NCBI GenBank assembly: GCA_946221765.1
Contig: CAMIMK010000072.1
Span: forward strand, 1 to 11,319
Reading direction: 5' to 3'
From: an uncultured Rhodovulum sp.
Lineage (GTDB): Bacteria > Pseudomonadota > Alphaproteobacteria > Rhodobacterales > Rhodobacteraceae
DNA: 11,319 bases
Each line of letters starts with the position of its first letter. Positions within the stretch are counted from its first letter, which is position 1. The position numbers and the translations under genes are program-made. Under the pieces are notes generated by a model that saw nothing but the letters and a program-made list of their open reading frames with translations, was not told where the DNA came from and searched no databases. Shown here in pieces: positions 1-6,194 of this stretch.

Positions 1-138
1 GAGCAGTCCCTCCGAGCGCCGGCGCTCGAGGAAGAGTTCGCCGTCGTCGGCGCCCGCCACGGCCGAGCGCAGGAGCGCAAGGGCGCGGTCCGCGCCGAGG
101 GCGGTCTCGAAGGGGCGGAAGCGGGGGGAATCCTGCAT
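1..138 (-). CDS. tldD: TldD-like metalloprotease, N-terminal 46 codons only
   Basis: This is the 5' end of a minus-strand gene whose body lies outside the window. It starts at the ATG at 138-136, with AGGA about 8 bases upstream. The 46 visible residues begin MQDSPRFRPFETALG and include ADDGELFLERRRSE (residues 30-43), which I recognise as the N-terminus typical of alphaproteobacterial TldD. TldD partners with TldE/PmbA in a zinc-dependent peptidase that processes small modified peptides and antitoxins. The catalytic HExxxH region would lie outside the window, so activity cannot be judged. The gene is divergent from coxB, a neighbourhood I recall from Rhodobacter-type genomes. The family call rests on this short N-terminus and on context; the reading frame itself is clear. 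Confidence 0.75.
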   Translation of the reverse strand, partial: MQDSPRFRPFETALGADRALALLRSAVAGADDGELFLERRRSEGLL

Positions 139-351
139 GGGGTGGTCCTGACTGCGGGCGCCGGGCGGCGCCGTTCCTGCGGGCGGGGCGGGCTGTGGAC
201 CGGGTGGTTCCGACCTTCGGACGAGGCATCGGAGCCGCCGGCGCATCTTGTTCTCCCCGCACTAATATGGTTCATCTGCGAACGGCCGCAACAATGCCTG
301 CCTTACGCACACGCGCGGGCTCGGGAGCCGGCAGAACGGACGGGAGCGCTC
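139..351. promoter_or_regulatory. Divergent tldD / coxB control region
   Basis: This 213-base gap lies between two divergent starts and should carry promoters for both. The stretch at 245-300 is less GC-rich than its surroundings. It contains TAATAT at 263-268, a plausible -10 for coxB, but I see no matching -35 at normal spacing (TTGTTC at 248-253 is too close). A dyad GGCGCC-GGGC-GGCGCC lies at 157-172 and a small hairpin TCCGA-CCT-TCGGA at 209-221. The coxB ribosome binding site is GGGAG at about 342-346. No known FNR or PrrA/RegA site stood out. Promoter assignment is therefore tentative. Confidence 0.35.
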
Positions 352-1287
352 ATGACGACGACAGCCATCGGCCGCGGGATCGGCCTCCTTTCCGGCGTGC
401 TTGCCACGACCGCACTGGCGGTGACGACCGCGACCCTTGCCATGGCGCAGGCGCCCACCGGCGAGCCGCAGGGCCTGCCCGTCGTCGGGGTGCCGACCCC
501 GGGCGGCGTGAACTACCAGCCCGCCGTGACGCCGGTCGCCCATGACATGCACTGGCTGTCGGGCTGGGTGCACGGGATCATGGCGATCATCGTCGCCTTC
601 GTGACGATCCTGCTGCTGATCGTGATCTTCCGCTTCAACCGGAAGGCCAACCCGACGCCGGCGAGCTTCACCCACAACACCAAGCTGGAGATCGCCTGGA
701 CGCTGATCCCGGTGGTGATCCTGATCCTGATCGGCTCCTTCTCGCTGCCGATCCTGTTCAAGCAGCTGGAAGTCCCGAAGCCGGACCTCACCATCAAGGT
801 GACCGGCAACCAGTGGTACTGGAACTACGAGTACCCCCAGAACGAGATGAGCTTCGACTCGCTCATGCTGCAGCGCGACCAGCTGGCGGAATATGGCTAT
901 TCGGACGATCTCTACCTGCTCGCGACCGACACCGCCGTCGTCGTCCCCGTGAATGCCGTGGTCCGGCTGCAGATCACGGCGGCGGACGTTATCCATTCCT
1001 GGGCGATGCCGGCCTTCGGCGTGAAGCTCGATGCCGTCCCGGGGCGGCTCCAGGAAACCTGGTTCCAGGCCGAGGAGCCCGGCATCTATTTCGGCCAGTG
1101 TTCCGAGCTCTGCGGCAAGGACCACAGCTACATGCCGATCACCGTCAAGGTCGTCAGCCAGGCCGAGTATGACAGCTGGCTCGCCTGGGCGGTCGGGGAG
1201 CATGGCGGGACGCTGACCTCGGCGACCGAGGCCCCGGCCGGTGCGGCCTCCGCGGCCGAGGCCCCGGCTGCCGAGACGGCGCACTGA
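352..1287 (+). CDS. coxB: Cytochrome c oxidase subunit II (aa3-type)
   Basis: This subunit carries the CuA centre that takes electrons from cytochrome c at the periplasmic face of the aa3 oxidase. It is 311 residues long from the ATG at 352, which has GGGAG just upstream. The open frame extends back to 142, but that extension has no family resemblance. Residues 1-32 look like a signal peptide ending AMA before Q33, as in other alphaproteobacterial CoxB proteins. Two membrane helices follow at about 71-93 and 113-136. The aromatic electron-entry patch QWYWNYEY is at 154-161. The CuA ligands are all present: H215, C250, E252 (backbone), C254, H258 and M261 in CSELCGKDHSYM. The last 20 residues are an Ala/Glu/Pro tail. 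ctaB begins 4 bases after the stop, so the two are cotranscribed. The gene is complete and the call is secure. Confidence 0.97.
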   Translation: MTTTAIGRGIGLLSGVLATTALAVTTATLAMAQAPTGEPQGLPVVGVPTPGGVNYQPAVTPVAHDMHWLSGWVHGIMAIIVAFVTILLLIVIFRFNRKANPTPASFTHNTKLEIAWTLIPVVILILIGSFSLPILFKQLEVPKPDLTIKVTGNQWYWNYEYPQNEMSFDSLMLQRDQLAEYGYSDDLYLLATDTAVVVPVNAVVRLQITAADVIHSWAMPAFGVKLDAVPGRLQETWFQAEEPGIYFGQCSELCGKDHSYMPITVKVVSQAEYDSWLAWAVGEHGGTLTSATEAPAGAASAAEAPAAETAH

Positions 1288-1291
1288 GCCG

Positions 1292-2245
1292 ATGGCCGAC
1301 TCAAGCTGGAGCGCGAGCACGGCCCCGGAACCGGAGTTCGGTGACTATGTCGAACTGCTGAAGCCCCGGGTGATGCGGCTGGTGGTCTTCACCGCCGCCG
1401 TCGGCCTCGTCTGCGCCCCGGCGCCGGTCCATCCGGTGATCGCGCTCGCCTCGATCCTCTGCATCGCGGTGGGAGCCGGCGCCGCGGGGGCGCTCAACAT
1501 GTGGTATGACTGGGACATCGACGCGGTGATGCGCCGGACCCAGGGCCGCCCGATCCCCTCCGGCCGGGTCGCGCGGGGGGATGCGCTCGGCCTCGGCCTC
1601 GCGCTGTCGGCCTTCTCGGTCGCGATGCTCGGCCTCTTCGGCAATCTCTTCGCCGCGGCGTTCCTTGCCTTCACCATCTTCTTTTATGTCGTCATCTACT
1701 CGATGTGGCTGAAACGGGCCACGCCGCAGAACATCGTCATCGGCGGGGCGGCCGGGGCCTTTCCCCCGATGATCGGCTGGGCGGTGGCGACCGGGGGCGT
1801 CTCGGTCGAGAGCCTGCTGATGTTCGGCCTGATCTTCCTGTGGACGCCGCCGCATTTCTGGGCGCTCGCGCTGTTCCGCAACGACGACTACACCCGGGCC
1901 GGGGTGCCGATGCTGCCGGTTGCGGCCGGCGACCGCGCGACGCGGAACCACATCCTCGGCTATGCCCTCGTCCTCGCGGTGGCGGCGATCGCTCCTGCCT
2001 TCACCTCGGTGGGCGGTCCGGTCTATCTGGCCGGGGCGCTGATCCTGAACGCGCTCTTCGTGGGCGGCGCCTGGCGGATCTGGCGCCGCGACGCCGCCGC
2101 CTCGGCCGCCGACGGCTTCCGGACCGAGAAGCGGTTCTTCGGCTTCTCGATCGTCTACCTGTTCCTGCATTTCCTCCTGCTGCTCGGCGAGGAGCTGGTC
2201 GCCAAGGCCGGACTGGCGCCGGCCGGCTGGCCGGTCCTGTTCTGA
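1292..2245 (+). CDS. ctaB: Protoheme IX farnesyltransferase (heme O synthase)
   Basis: A UbiA-family membrane prenyltransferase that adds a farnesyl group to heme B to give heme O, the precursor of the heme A used by the oxidase. It is 317 residues long from the ATG at 1292, 4 bases after the coxB stop; the Shine-Dalgarno signal is weak, so translation is probably coupled. The first Asp-rich motif NMWYDWDID is at 69-77 (N69, D73, D77), followed by RRTQGRPIPSGRV (81-93). The loop LKRATPQNIVIGG is at 140-152 and TPPHFW at 185-190. The second conserved loop, NDDYTRAGVPMLP, is at 197-209. About eight hydrophobic helices are visible. No coxA lies between coxB and this gene, the split arrangement known from Paracoccus and Rhodobacter. 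The gene is also called cyoE or cox10. Confidence 0.96.
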   Translation: MADSSWSASTAPEPEFGDYVELLKPRVMRLVVFTAAVGLVCAPAPVHPVIALASILCIAVGAGAAGALNMWYDWDIDAVMRRTQGRPIPSGRVARGDALGLGLALSAFSVAMLGLFGNLFAAAFLAFTIFFYVVIYSMWLKRATPQNIVIGGAAGAFPPMIGWAVATGGVSVESLLMFGLIFLWTPPHFWALALFRNDDYTRAGVPMLPVAAGDRATRNHILGYALVLAVAAIAPAFTSVGGPVYLAGALILNALFVGGAWRIWRRDAAASAADGFRTEKRFFGFSIVYLFLHFLLLLGEELVAKAGLAPAGWPVLF

Positions 2246-2257
2246 GGAGGGGAGGGG
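2246..2257 (+). promoter_or_regulatory. Purine-only gap forming a double Shine-Dalgarno
   Basis: All 12 bases between the ctaB stop and the next ATG are purines (GGAGGGGAGGGG), giving two overlapping Shine-Dalgarno cores. This strongly supports the ATG at 2258 as a real start and suggests that the small protein is well translated. Confidence 0.7.
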
Positions 2258-2446
2258 ATGCGCCCGGACAGCCACGAGATCTACGGACGCCGCCGCAGCC
2301 GCAACCTCGGCCTCGCTCTGGTGCTCGGGGGGCTCGTGCTCCTCACCTTCGCGGTGACGATCGTGAAGCTTGCCGAGGGCCAGTCGATGGAGGCCTACGA
2401 CCACCAGCTGCGGCCCTCGCTGCTGCCGCCCGGGGACAAGGGATGA
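2258..2446 (+). CDS. coxF: Small single-helix CoxF-like oxidase assembly protein
   Basis: A 62-residue protein between ctaB and ctaG, the place held by the small CoxF-type protein in alphaproteobacterial oxidase operons. The N-terminus is basic (GRRRSRN, 10-16). A single hydrophobic helix spans about 17-37 and includes the recognisable VTIVKL (33-38), followed by a short tail of about 24 residues. The Arg-rich N-terminus predicts that it faces the cytoplasm, with the tail in the periplasm. It starts at the ATG at 2258 behind a purine-only Shine-Dalgarno stretch, and its stop overlaps the ctaG start (ATGA at 2443-2446), so the two are translationally coupled. No catalytic or metal-binding residues are visible. 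A role in oxidase assembly, perhaps together with Cox11, is inferred from position. The symbol is a family-level guess. Confidence 0.75.
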   Translation: MRPDSHEIYGRRRSRNLGLALVLGGLVLLTFAVTIVKLAEGQSMEAYDHQLRPSLLPPGDKG

Positions 2447-3090
2447 CGGGCGAGGACGAGCGGCGGCGCCGCAACCTCCGCACCGCCCGGCGCCTGGCCG
2501 TGGTCGTGCCGGTCATGCTGGCGCTGAGCTTCGCCGCCGTGCCGCTCTACCGGCTGTTCTGCCAGGTGACCGGCTACGGCGGCACCCCGACGACCGCCGA
2601 GAGCGCTCCGGGCCAGATCCTCGACCGGACCGTGACAGTCCGGCTCGACGCGAATACTGCGCCGGGGATGCCCTGGACCTTCCGGCCGGCGCAGCGCACG
2701 CTGCAGCTTCGCCTCGGCGAGACGGCGCTCGTCTTCTACGAGGCCGAGAACCTGTCGGACAAGCCGACCGGCGGGTCCGCGACCTTCAACGTGACGCCGG
2801 ACGGCGCGGGCGTGCATTTCGTCAAGATCGCCTGCTTCTGCTTCCAGGAGCAGGTCCTCGGTCCGAACGAGCGGATCGAGATGCCGGTGACCTTCTATGT
2901 CGACCCGGGCCTCGTCGACGATCCCGAGGCCCAGGGGATCACCGAGATCACGCTCTCCTACACGATGTTCCCGGCCGAGCTGCCCTCGCAGGCCTCGATC
3001 GGGACCAAGGATACGACGGACGGGGCCCAACCCGCCGCGATCCTCGCTTCCGCACCGGCATCGGGCGGTGGCGCGGAGCTGGAAAAATAG
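2443..3090 (+). CDS. ctaG: Cox11/CtaG copper chaperone for CuB
   Basis: A membrane-anchored copper chaperone that delivers Cu(I) to the CuB site of subunit I. It is 215 residues long from the ATG at 2443, overlapping the preceding stop by 4 bases. A short cytoplasmic Arg-rich N-terminus precedes one helix at about 18-37. YRLFCQVTGYGGT (36-48) contains the conserved cysteine C40. The periplasmic immunoglobulin-like domain carries the copper motif CFCF at 131-134, in KIACFCFQEQ. FYVDPGL (151-157) and LSYTMFP (171-177) are also typical of Cox11. The C-terminal 30 residues or so are low-complexity and probably not part of the fold. The gene is complete. Its place between the CoxF-like gene and coxC matches the known operon order. 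It is the Cox11-type CtaG, not the unrelated Bacillus CtaG. Confidence 0.96.
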   Translation: MTGEDERRRRNLRTARRLAVVVPVMLALSFAAVPLYRLFCQVTGYGGTPTTAESAPGQILDRTVTVRLDANTAPGMPWTFRPAQRTLQLRLGETALVFYEAENLSDKPTGGSATFNVTPDGAGVHFVKIACFCFQEQVLGPNERIEMPVTFYVDPGLVDDPEAQGITEITLSYTMFPAELPSQASIGTKDTTDGAQPAAILASAPASGGGAELEK

Positions 3091-3103
3091 AGGGATAGTG
3101 CCC

Positions 3104-3907
3104 ATGGCCGGAGCCAAGAACCACGACTACCACATCCTGCCGCCAAGCATCTGGCCCTTCACCGGGGCAGTCGGCGGGTTCACCATGCTGCTCGGCCTCG
3201 TCCTTGCCTTCCATGGCATGGGTCCGTGGCTGGCCCTGATCGGCCTCGTCATCGTGCTCTACACCATGTTCTGCTGGTGGTCCGAAGTCGTGCACGAGGC
3301 GCAGACCGGCGACCACACGCCGGTCGTGCAGATCGGCCTGCGCTATGGCGTGATCCTGTTCATCATCTCCGAGGTGATGTTCTTCGCGGCGTGGTTCTGG
3401 TCCTTCTTCAAGAACGCGCTCTATCCGATGGCCGCGATCGACCACACCTGGCCGCCGCCCGGAATCGAGACCTTCGACCCCTGGCACCTGCCGCTGATCA
3501 ACACGCTGATCCTGCTCTGCTCGGGCTGCGCGGCGACCTGGGCGCACCATGCGATCGCCCATGAAAACGACCGCGAGCAGATGAAATGGGGCCTGTGGCT
3601 CGCCATCGGCCTCGGCGTGCTGTTCACGATCTTCCAGATCTATGAATACAGCCATGCGACCTTCGATTTCGCCGGCAACGTCTATGGCGCCAACTTCTTC
3701 ATGGCGACGGGCTTCCACGGCTTCCACGTCATCGTCGGCACCATCTTCCTGGCCGTCTGCCTGATCCGCGTCTATCTCGGGCATTTCACCCAGGAGCAGC
3801 ATGTCGGCTTCGAGGCCGCAGCCTGGTACTGGCATTTCGTCGACGTGGTCTGGCTGTTCCTCTTCGCGGCCGTCTACATCTGGGGCGGCGGCACGAGCGC
3901 CCACTGA
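3104..3907 (+). CDS. coxC: Cytochrome c oxidase subunit III
   Basis: A seven-helix membrane subunit that stabilises subunit I and helps sustain proton uptake into the D pathway. It is 267 residues long from the ATG at 3104, with GAGGGA at 3090-3095 as ribosome binding site, overlapping the end of the ctaG stop. Family motifs are clear: HDYHILPPSIWPF (7-19), WWSEVVHEAQTGDHT (58-72), and SEVMFFAAWFWSFF (89-102), which includes the conserved membrane Glu E90. Also visible are HLPLINTLILLCSG (128-141), HGFHVIVGTIFL (205-216) and WYWHFVDVVWLFLF (241-254). The length is normal for a bacterial CoxC not fused to other domains. It is the last gene before a strong hairpin, so it appears to close the oxidase operon. 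The gene is also called ctaE in Paracoccus. Confidence 0.97.
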   Translation: MAGAKNHDYHILPPSIWPFTGAVGGFTMLLGLVLAFHGMGPWLALIGLVIVLYTMFCWWSEVVHEAQTGDHTPVVQIGLRYGVILFIISEVMFFAAWFWSFFKNALYPMAAIDHTWPPPGIETFDPWHLPLINTLILLCSGCAATWAHHAIAHENDREQMKWGLWLAIGLGVLFTIFQIYEYSHATFDFAGNVYGANFFMATGFHGFHVIVGTIFLAVCLIRVYLGHFTQEQHVGFEAAAWYWHFVDVVWLFLFAAVYIWGGGTSAH

Positions 3908-3933
3908 CGCGCCACCGACGGTCAGCCTGCATC

Positions 3934-3968
3934 GAGCGCCCTCGCCACCCGGCGGGGGCGTTTCGATT
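3934..3968 (+). terminator. Probable intrinsic terminator after coxC
   Basis: A 10-bp GC-rich stem (CGCCCTCGCC at 3937-3946 with GGCGGGGGCG at 3951-3960, one G-T wobble) closes on the tetraloop ACCC. It is followed by TTTCGATT. The stem begins 30 bases after the coxC stop. The U-tract is short but present. The hairpin suggests that most transcription of the oxidase operon ends here and that SURF1 has its own promoter or depends on read-through. Confidence 0.75.
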
Positions 3969-4110
3969 CGGACCTCCGATCGGCGGGGGGCCGGTTGCCA
4001 TCTGCAGCCGGGCATTTCGCGGACTGCGGCGGAGCGGGCGCGGTCCGGAGTCCGCGGGGCTTGCAGCGGCCCCGGCGGCATGGTCAAACGCCCCGCACCG
4101 GAGGAGGCCC
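3969..4110 (+). promoter_or_regulatory. SURF1 leader region with an inverted repeat
   Basis: This non-coding stretch between the coxC terminator and SURF1 has an 8-bp perfect inverted repeat, CGCGGACT at 4018-4025 and AGTCCGCG at 4049-4056, separated by 23 bases. TTGCCA at 3995-4000 resembles a -35 box, but no good -10 follows at the right distance. The SURF1 ribosome binding site GGAGGAGG is at 4100-4107. No gene is visible on either strand, and no remnant of another oxidase-cluster gene is recognisable. Confidence 0.35.
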
Positions 4111-4785
4111 ATGACCCGCAGGATGATCGTGCCGCTGATCTTCGGCATCGTTGGGGTGGCGATCCTCGTCTCCCTCGGCAGCTGGCAGCTCCGCCGTCTC
4201 GCCTGGAAGACCGAGATCCTCGCCGAAATCGCGGCGCGGCTCGAGGCGCCCCCCGGCCCGGTGCCGGCCACAGCCAGCCCGGAGGCCGACCGCTACCTGC
4301 GCGTCCGCACCTCGGGCGAGATCCTGCCCGGCGAGATCCATTTCTATACCTCGGCGCCGCCGCGCGGCGTCGGCTACCGCGTCATCGTGCCGCTGCGCCT
4401 CGCGGACGGACGCAGCCTGCTCCTCGATCGCGGCTTCGTGCCGATCGACGAGAAGGATGTCCCGCGCCATCTCGGCCCGATCACCGTCGAGGGCAATCTC
4501 GACTGGCCGCGCGAGACCGACAGCCTGTTCACGGCCGCGCCGGACCGCGCCAAGAACATCTGGTTCGCCCGCGACGTGCCGGCGATGGCGGCGGCGCTCG
4601 GGACCGGGCCGCTGCTCCTCGTCGCCTCCGCCAGCGACGATCCCGCCGCCCCGCAGCCGCTGCCGGTCACGGTGAACCTGCCGAACGACCATCTGGGCTA
4701 TGCCCTCACCTGGTTCGGCCTTGCCCTCGTCTGGGCGGGGATGACACTCTACCTGCTTTGGCGTATCAAGCGCCGGACCGTCTGA
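4111..4785 (+). CDS. surf1: SURF1-family oxidase assembly protein
   Basis: SURF1 (Shy1) proteins bind heme a and help place it in subunit I of aa3 oxidases. This one is 224 residues long from the ATG at 4111, behind GGAGGAGG at 4100-4107. It has the family layout of two terminal membrane helices (about 6-22 and 197-217) around a periplasmic domain. LGSWQLRRLAWK (22-33) is the N-terminal signature, LLLDRGFVP (103-111) is central, and NDHLGYALTWFGLA (192-205) is the C-terminal signature. H193 corresponds to the conserved histidine implicated in heme a binding. It lies about 200 bases after coxC, beyond the terminator hairpin, and only 17 bases before thrC, so it may be cotranscribed with thrC rather than with the oxidase genes. 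The family call is firm. Confidence 0.93.
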   Translation: MTRRMIVPLIFGIVGVAILVSLGSWQLRRLAWKTEILAEIAARLEAPPGPVPATASPEADRYLRVRTSGEILPGEIHFYTSAPPRGVGYRVIVPLRLADGRSLLLDRGFVPIDEKDVPRHLGPITVEGNLDWPRETDSLFTAAPDRAKNIWFARDVPAMAAALGTGPLLLVASASDDPAAPQPLPVTVNLPNDHLGYALTWFGLALVWAGMTLYLLWRIKRRTV

Positions 4786-4802
4786 CAGGATTTTCCTATC
4801 CC

Positions 4803-6194
4803 ATGCGATATGTCTCGACCCGCGGCGCGGCCCCGGTGCTCGGCTTCGAGGAGGCCATGCTCGCCGGACTGGCCCGCGATGGTGGCCTCTACCTTCCTGA
4901 AACCTGGCCCGAGCTGAGCCGGGAGGAGATCGCCGCCTTCGCCGGGCTGCCCTACGAGGAGGTCGCGTTCCGGGTGATGCAGCCCTTCGTGGGCGATGCC
5001 TTCGGCGCGGAGGAGCTGCGCGGCCTCCTCACCCGCGCCTATGCCGGCTTCGACCATCCCGCCCGGGTGCCGCTGGCGCAGGTCGGCCCGAACGAGTGGG
5101 TGCTGGAGCTGTTCCACGGGCCGACGCTCGCTTTCAAGGACGTGGCGATGCAGCTGATCGGCGAGCTCTTCGCCGCGAGCCTTGCCCGCACCGGCCGCAA
5201 CATCACCATCGTCGGCGCGACGAGCGGCGATACCGGCTCGGCCGCCATCGAGGCCTTCCGGGGCAAGCCGGGGGTCGATGTCTTCATCCTCTATCCGCAC
5301 GGGCGGGTGTCCGAGGTCCAGCGCCGGCAGATGACGACGCCCTCCGAGGCCAATGTCCATGCCCTGGCGATCGACGGCGATTTCGACACCGCCCAGGCCC
5401 GCGTCAAGGACATGTTCAACGACCATACCTTCCGCGACCGGGTGGGCCTTGCCGGGGTGAATTCGATCAACTGGGCCCGCGTCCTCGCGCAGGCCGTCTA
5501 CTACTTCACCGCCGCGGTCGCGCTCGGCGCCCCGGGCCGCAAGGTGAGCTTCGCCGTGCCGACCGGCAATTTCGGCGACATCTTCGCCGGCTACGTGGCC
5601 AAGCGCATGGGCCTGCCGATCGACCGGCTGGTGATCGCCACCAACCACAACGACATCCTGCACCGGACGGTCGAGACCGGCGAGCACCGCCGCGGCGCGG
5701 TCGCGCCCTCGATCAGCCCGTCGATGGACATCCAGGTCAGCTCCAATTTCGAGCGGCTGCTCTTCGAGGTCTACGATCGCGAGGGGGCGGCGGTGGCCGG
5801 TCTCATGGGCGAGCTCGGCCAGGGCGGCTTCGCACTGTCGCAGGGGGCGCTGGCCCGGATCCGCGCCGATTTCGACAGCGCCGCCGCCAGCGAGGACGAC
5901 ACCCGCGCGGCGATCGCCGCCGTCCATGCCGCGACCGGCATGGTGATCTGCCCGCATACCGCGGTCGGCTTTCACGCCGCCTGTCTGCGCCGCGGCGATC
6001 CGGCAACGCCGATGGTGGTCCTCGCCACCGCCCATCCGGCGAAATTCCCCGATGCCGTCGAAGCGGCCTGCGGGGTCCGCCCGGCACTGCCGCCGCGGAT
6101 GGCCGACCTCTTCGAGCGGCCCGAGCGCGTCACCCGGGTTCCGGACGACCTCGCCGTCCTGGAGGCCGTGGTCGGCGCGGAGCGGGTGGCATGA
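4803..6194 (+). CDS. thrC: Threonine synthase
   Basis: A cytoplasmic PLP enzyme that converts O-phosphohomoserine to threonine and phosphate. It has 463 residues, the usual length of the proteobacterial/yeast-type class. The start at 4803 gives the characteristic N-terminus MRYVSTRG, followed by ARDGGLYLPE (24-33). AGGA at 4787-4790 lies a rather long 12 bases upstream. HGPTLAFKD (105-113) contains the PLP lysine K112. GATSGDTGSAAIEAF (138-152) and PTGNFGDIFAGY (253-264) bind the cofactor phosphate and substrate. SINWARVLAQ (221-230) and SPSMDIQVSSNFER (305-318) are also conserved. The stop overlaps the start of the following peptidase gene (ATGA at 6191-6194). No leader peptide or attenuator for threonine control is evident in the short gap upstream. 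The gene is complete. Confidence 0.97.
   Translation: MRYVSTRGAAPVLGFEEAMLAGLARDGGLYLPETWPELSREEIAAFAGLPYEEVAFRVMQPFVGDAFGAEELRGLLTRAYAGFDHPARVPLAQVGPNEWVLELFHGPTLAFKDVAMQLIGELFAASLARTGRNITIVGATSGDTGSAAIEAFRGKPGVDVFILYPHGRVSEVQRRQMTTPSEANVHALAIDGDFDTAQARVKDMFNDHTFRDRVGLAGVNSINWARVLAQAVYYFTAAVALGAPGRKVSFAVPTGNFGDIFAGYVAKRMGLPIDRLVIATNHNDILHRTVETGEHRRGAVAPSISPSMDIQVSSNFERLLFEVYDREGAAVAGLMGELGQGGFALSQGALARIRADFDSAAASEDDTRAAIAAVHAATGMVICPHTAVGFHAACLRRGDPATPMVVLATAHPAKFPDAVEAACGVRPALPPRMADLFERPERVTRVPDDLAVLEAVVGAERVA

Noticed and set aside
248..268. TTGTTC and TAATAT as a complete coxB promoter
   Set aside because: They are only 9 bases apart, too close for a sigma-70-type promoter. Only the -10-like element is retained as a tentative signal.
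142..351. 70-codon N-terminal extension of the coxB frame
   Set aside because: The extension has no resemblance to subunit II, lies ahead of a good signal peptide with its own ribosome binding site, and would fill the divergent promoter region.
3801..4802. Upstream extension of the thrC frame through coxC and SURF1
   Set aside because: It runs out of frame over two well-supported genes. The threonine synthase N-terminus MRYVSTRG fixes the start at 4803.
4749..6035. 428-codon open frame on the minus strand opposite thrC
   Set aside because: It is a product of high G+C with few stop codons. The opposite strand carries an intact threonine synthase, and the minus-strand translation is Arg/Gly/Asp-rich with no recognisable domain.
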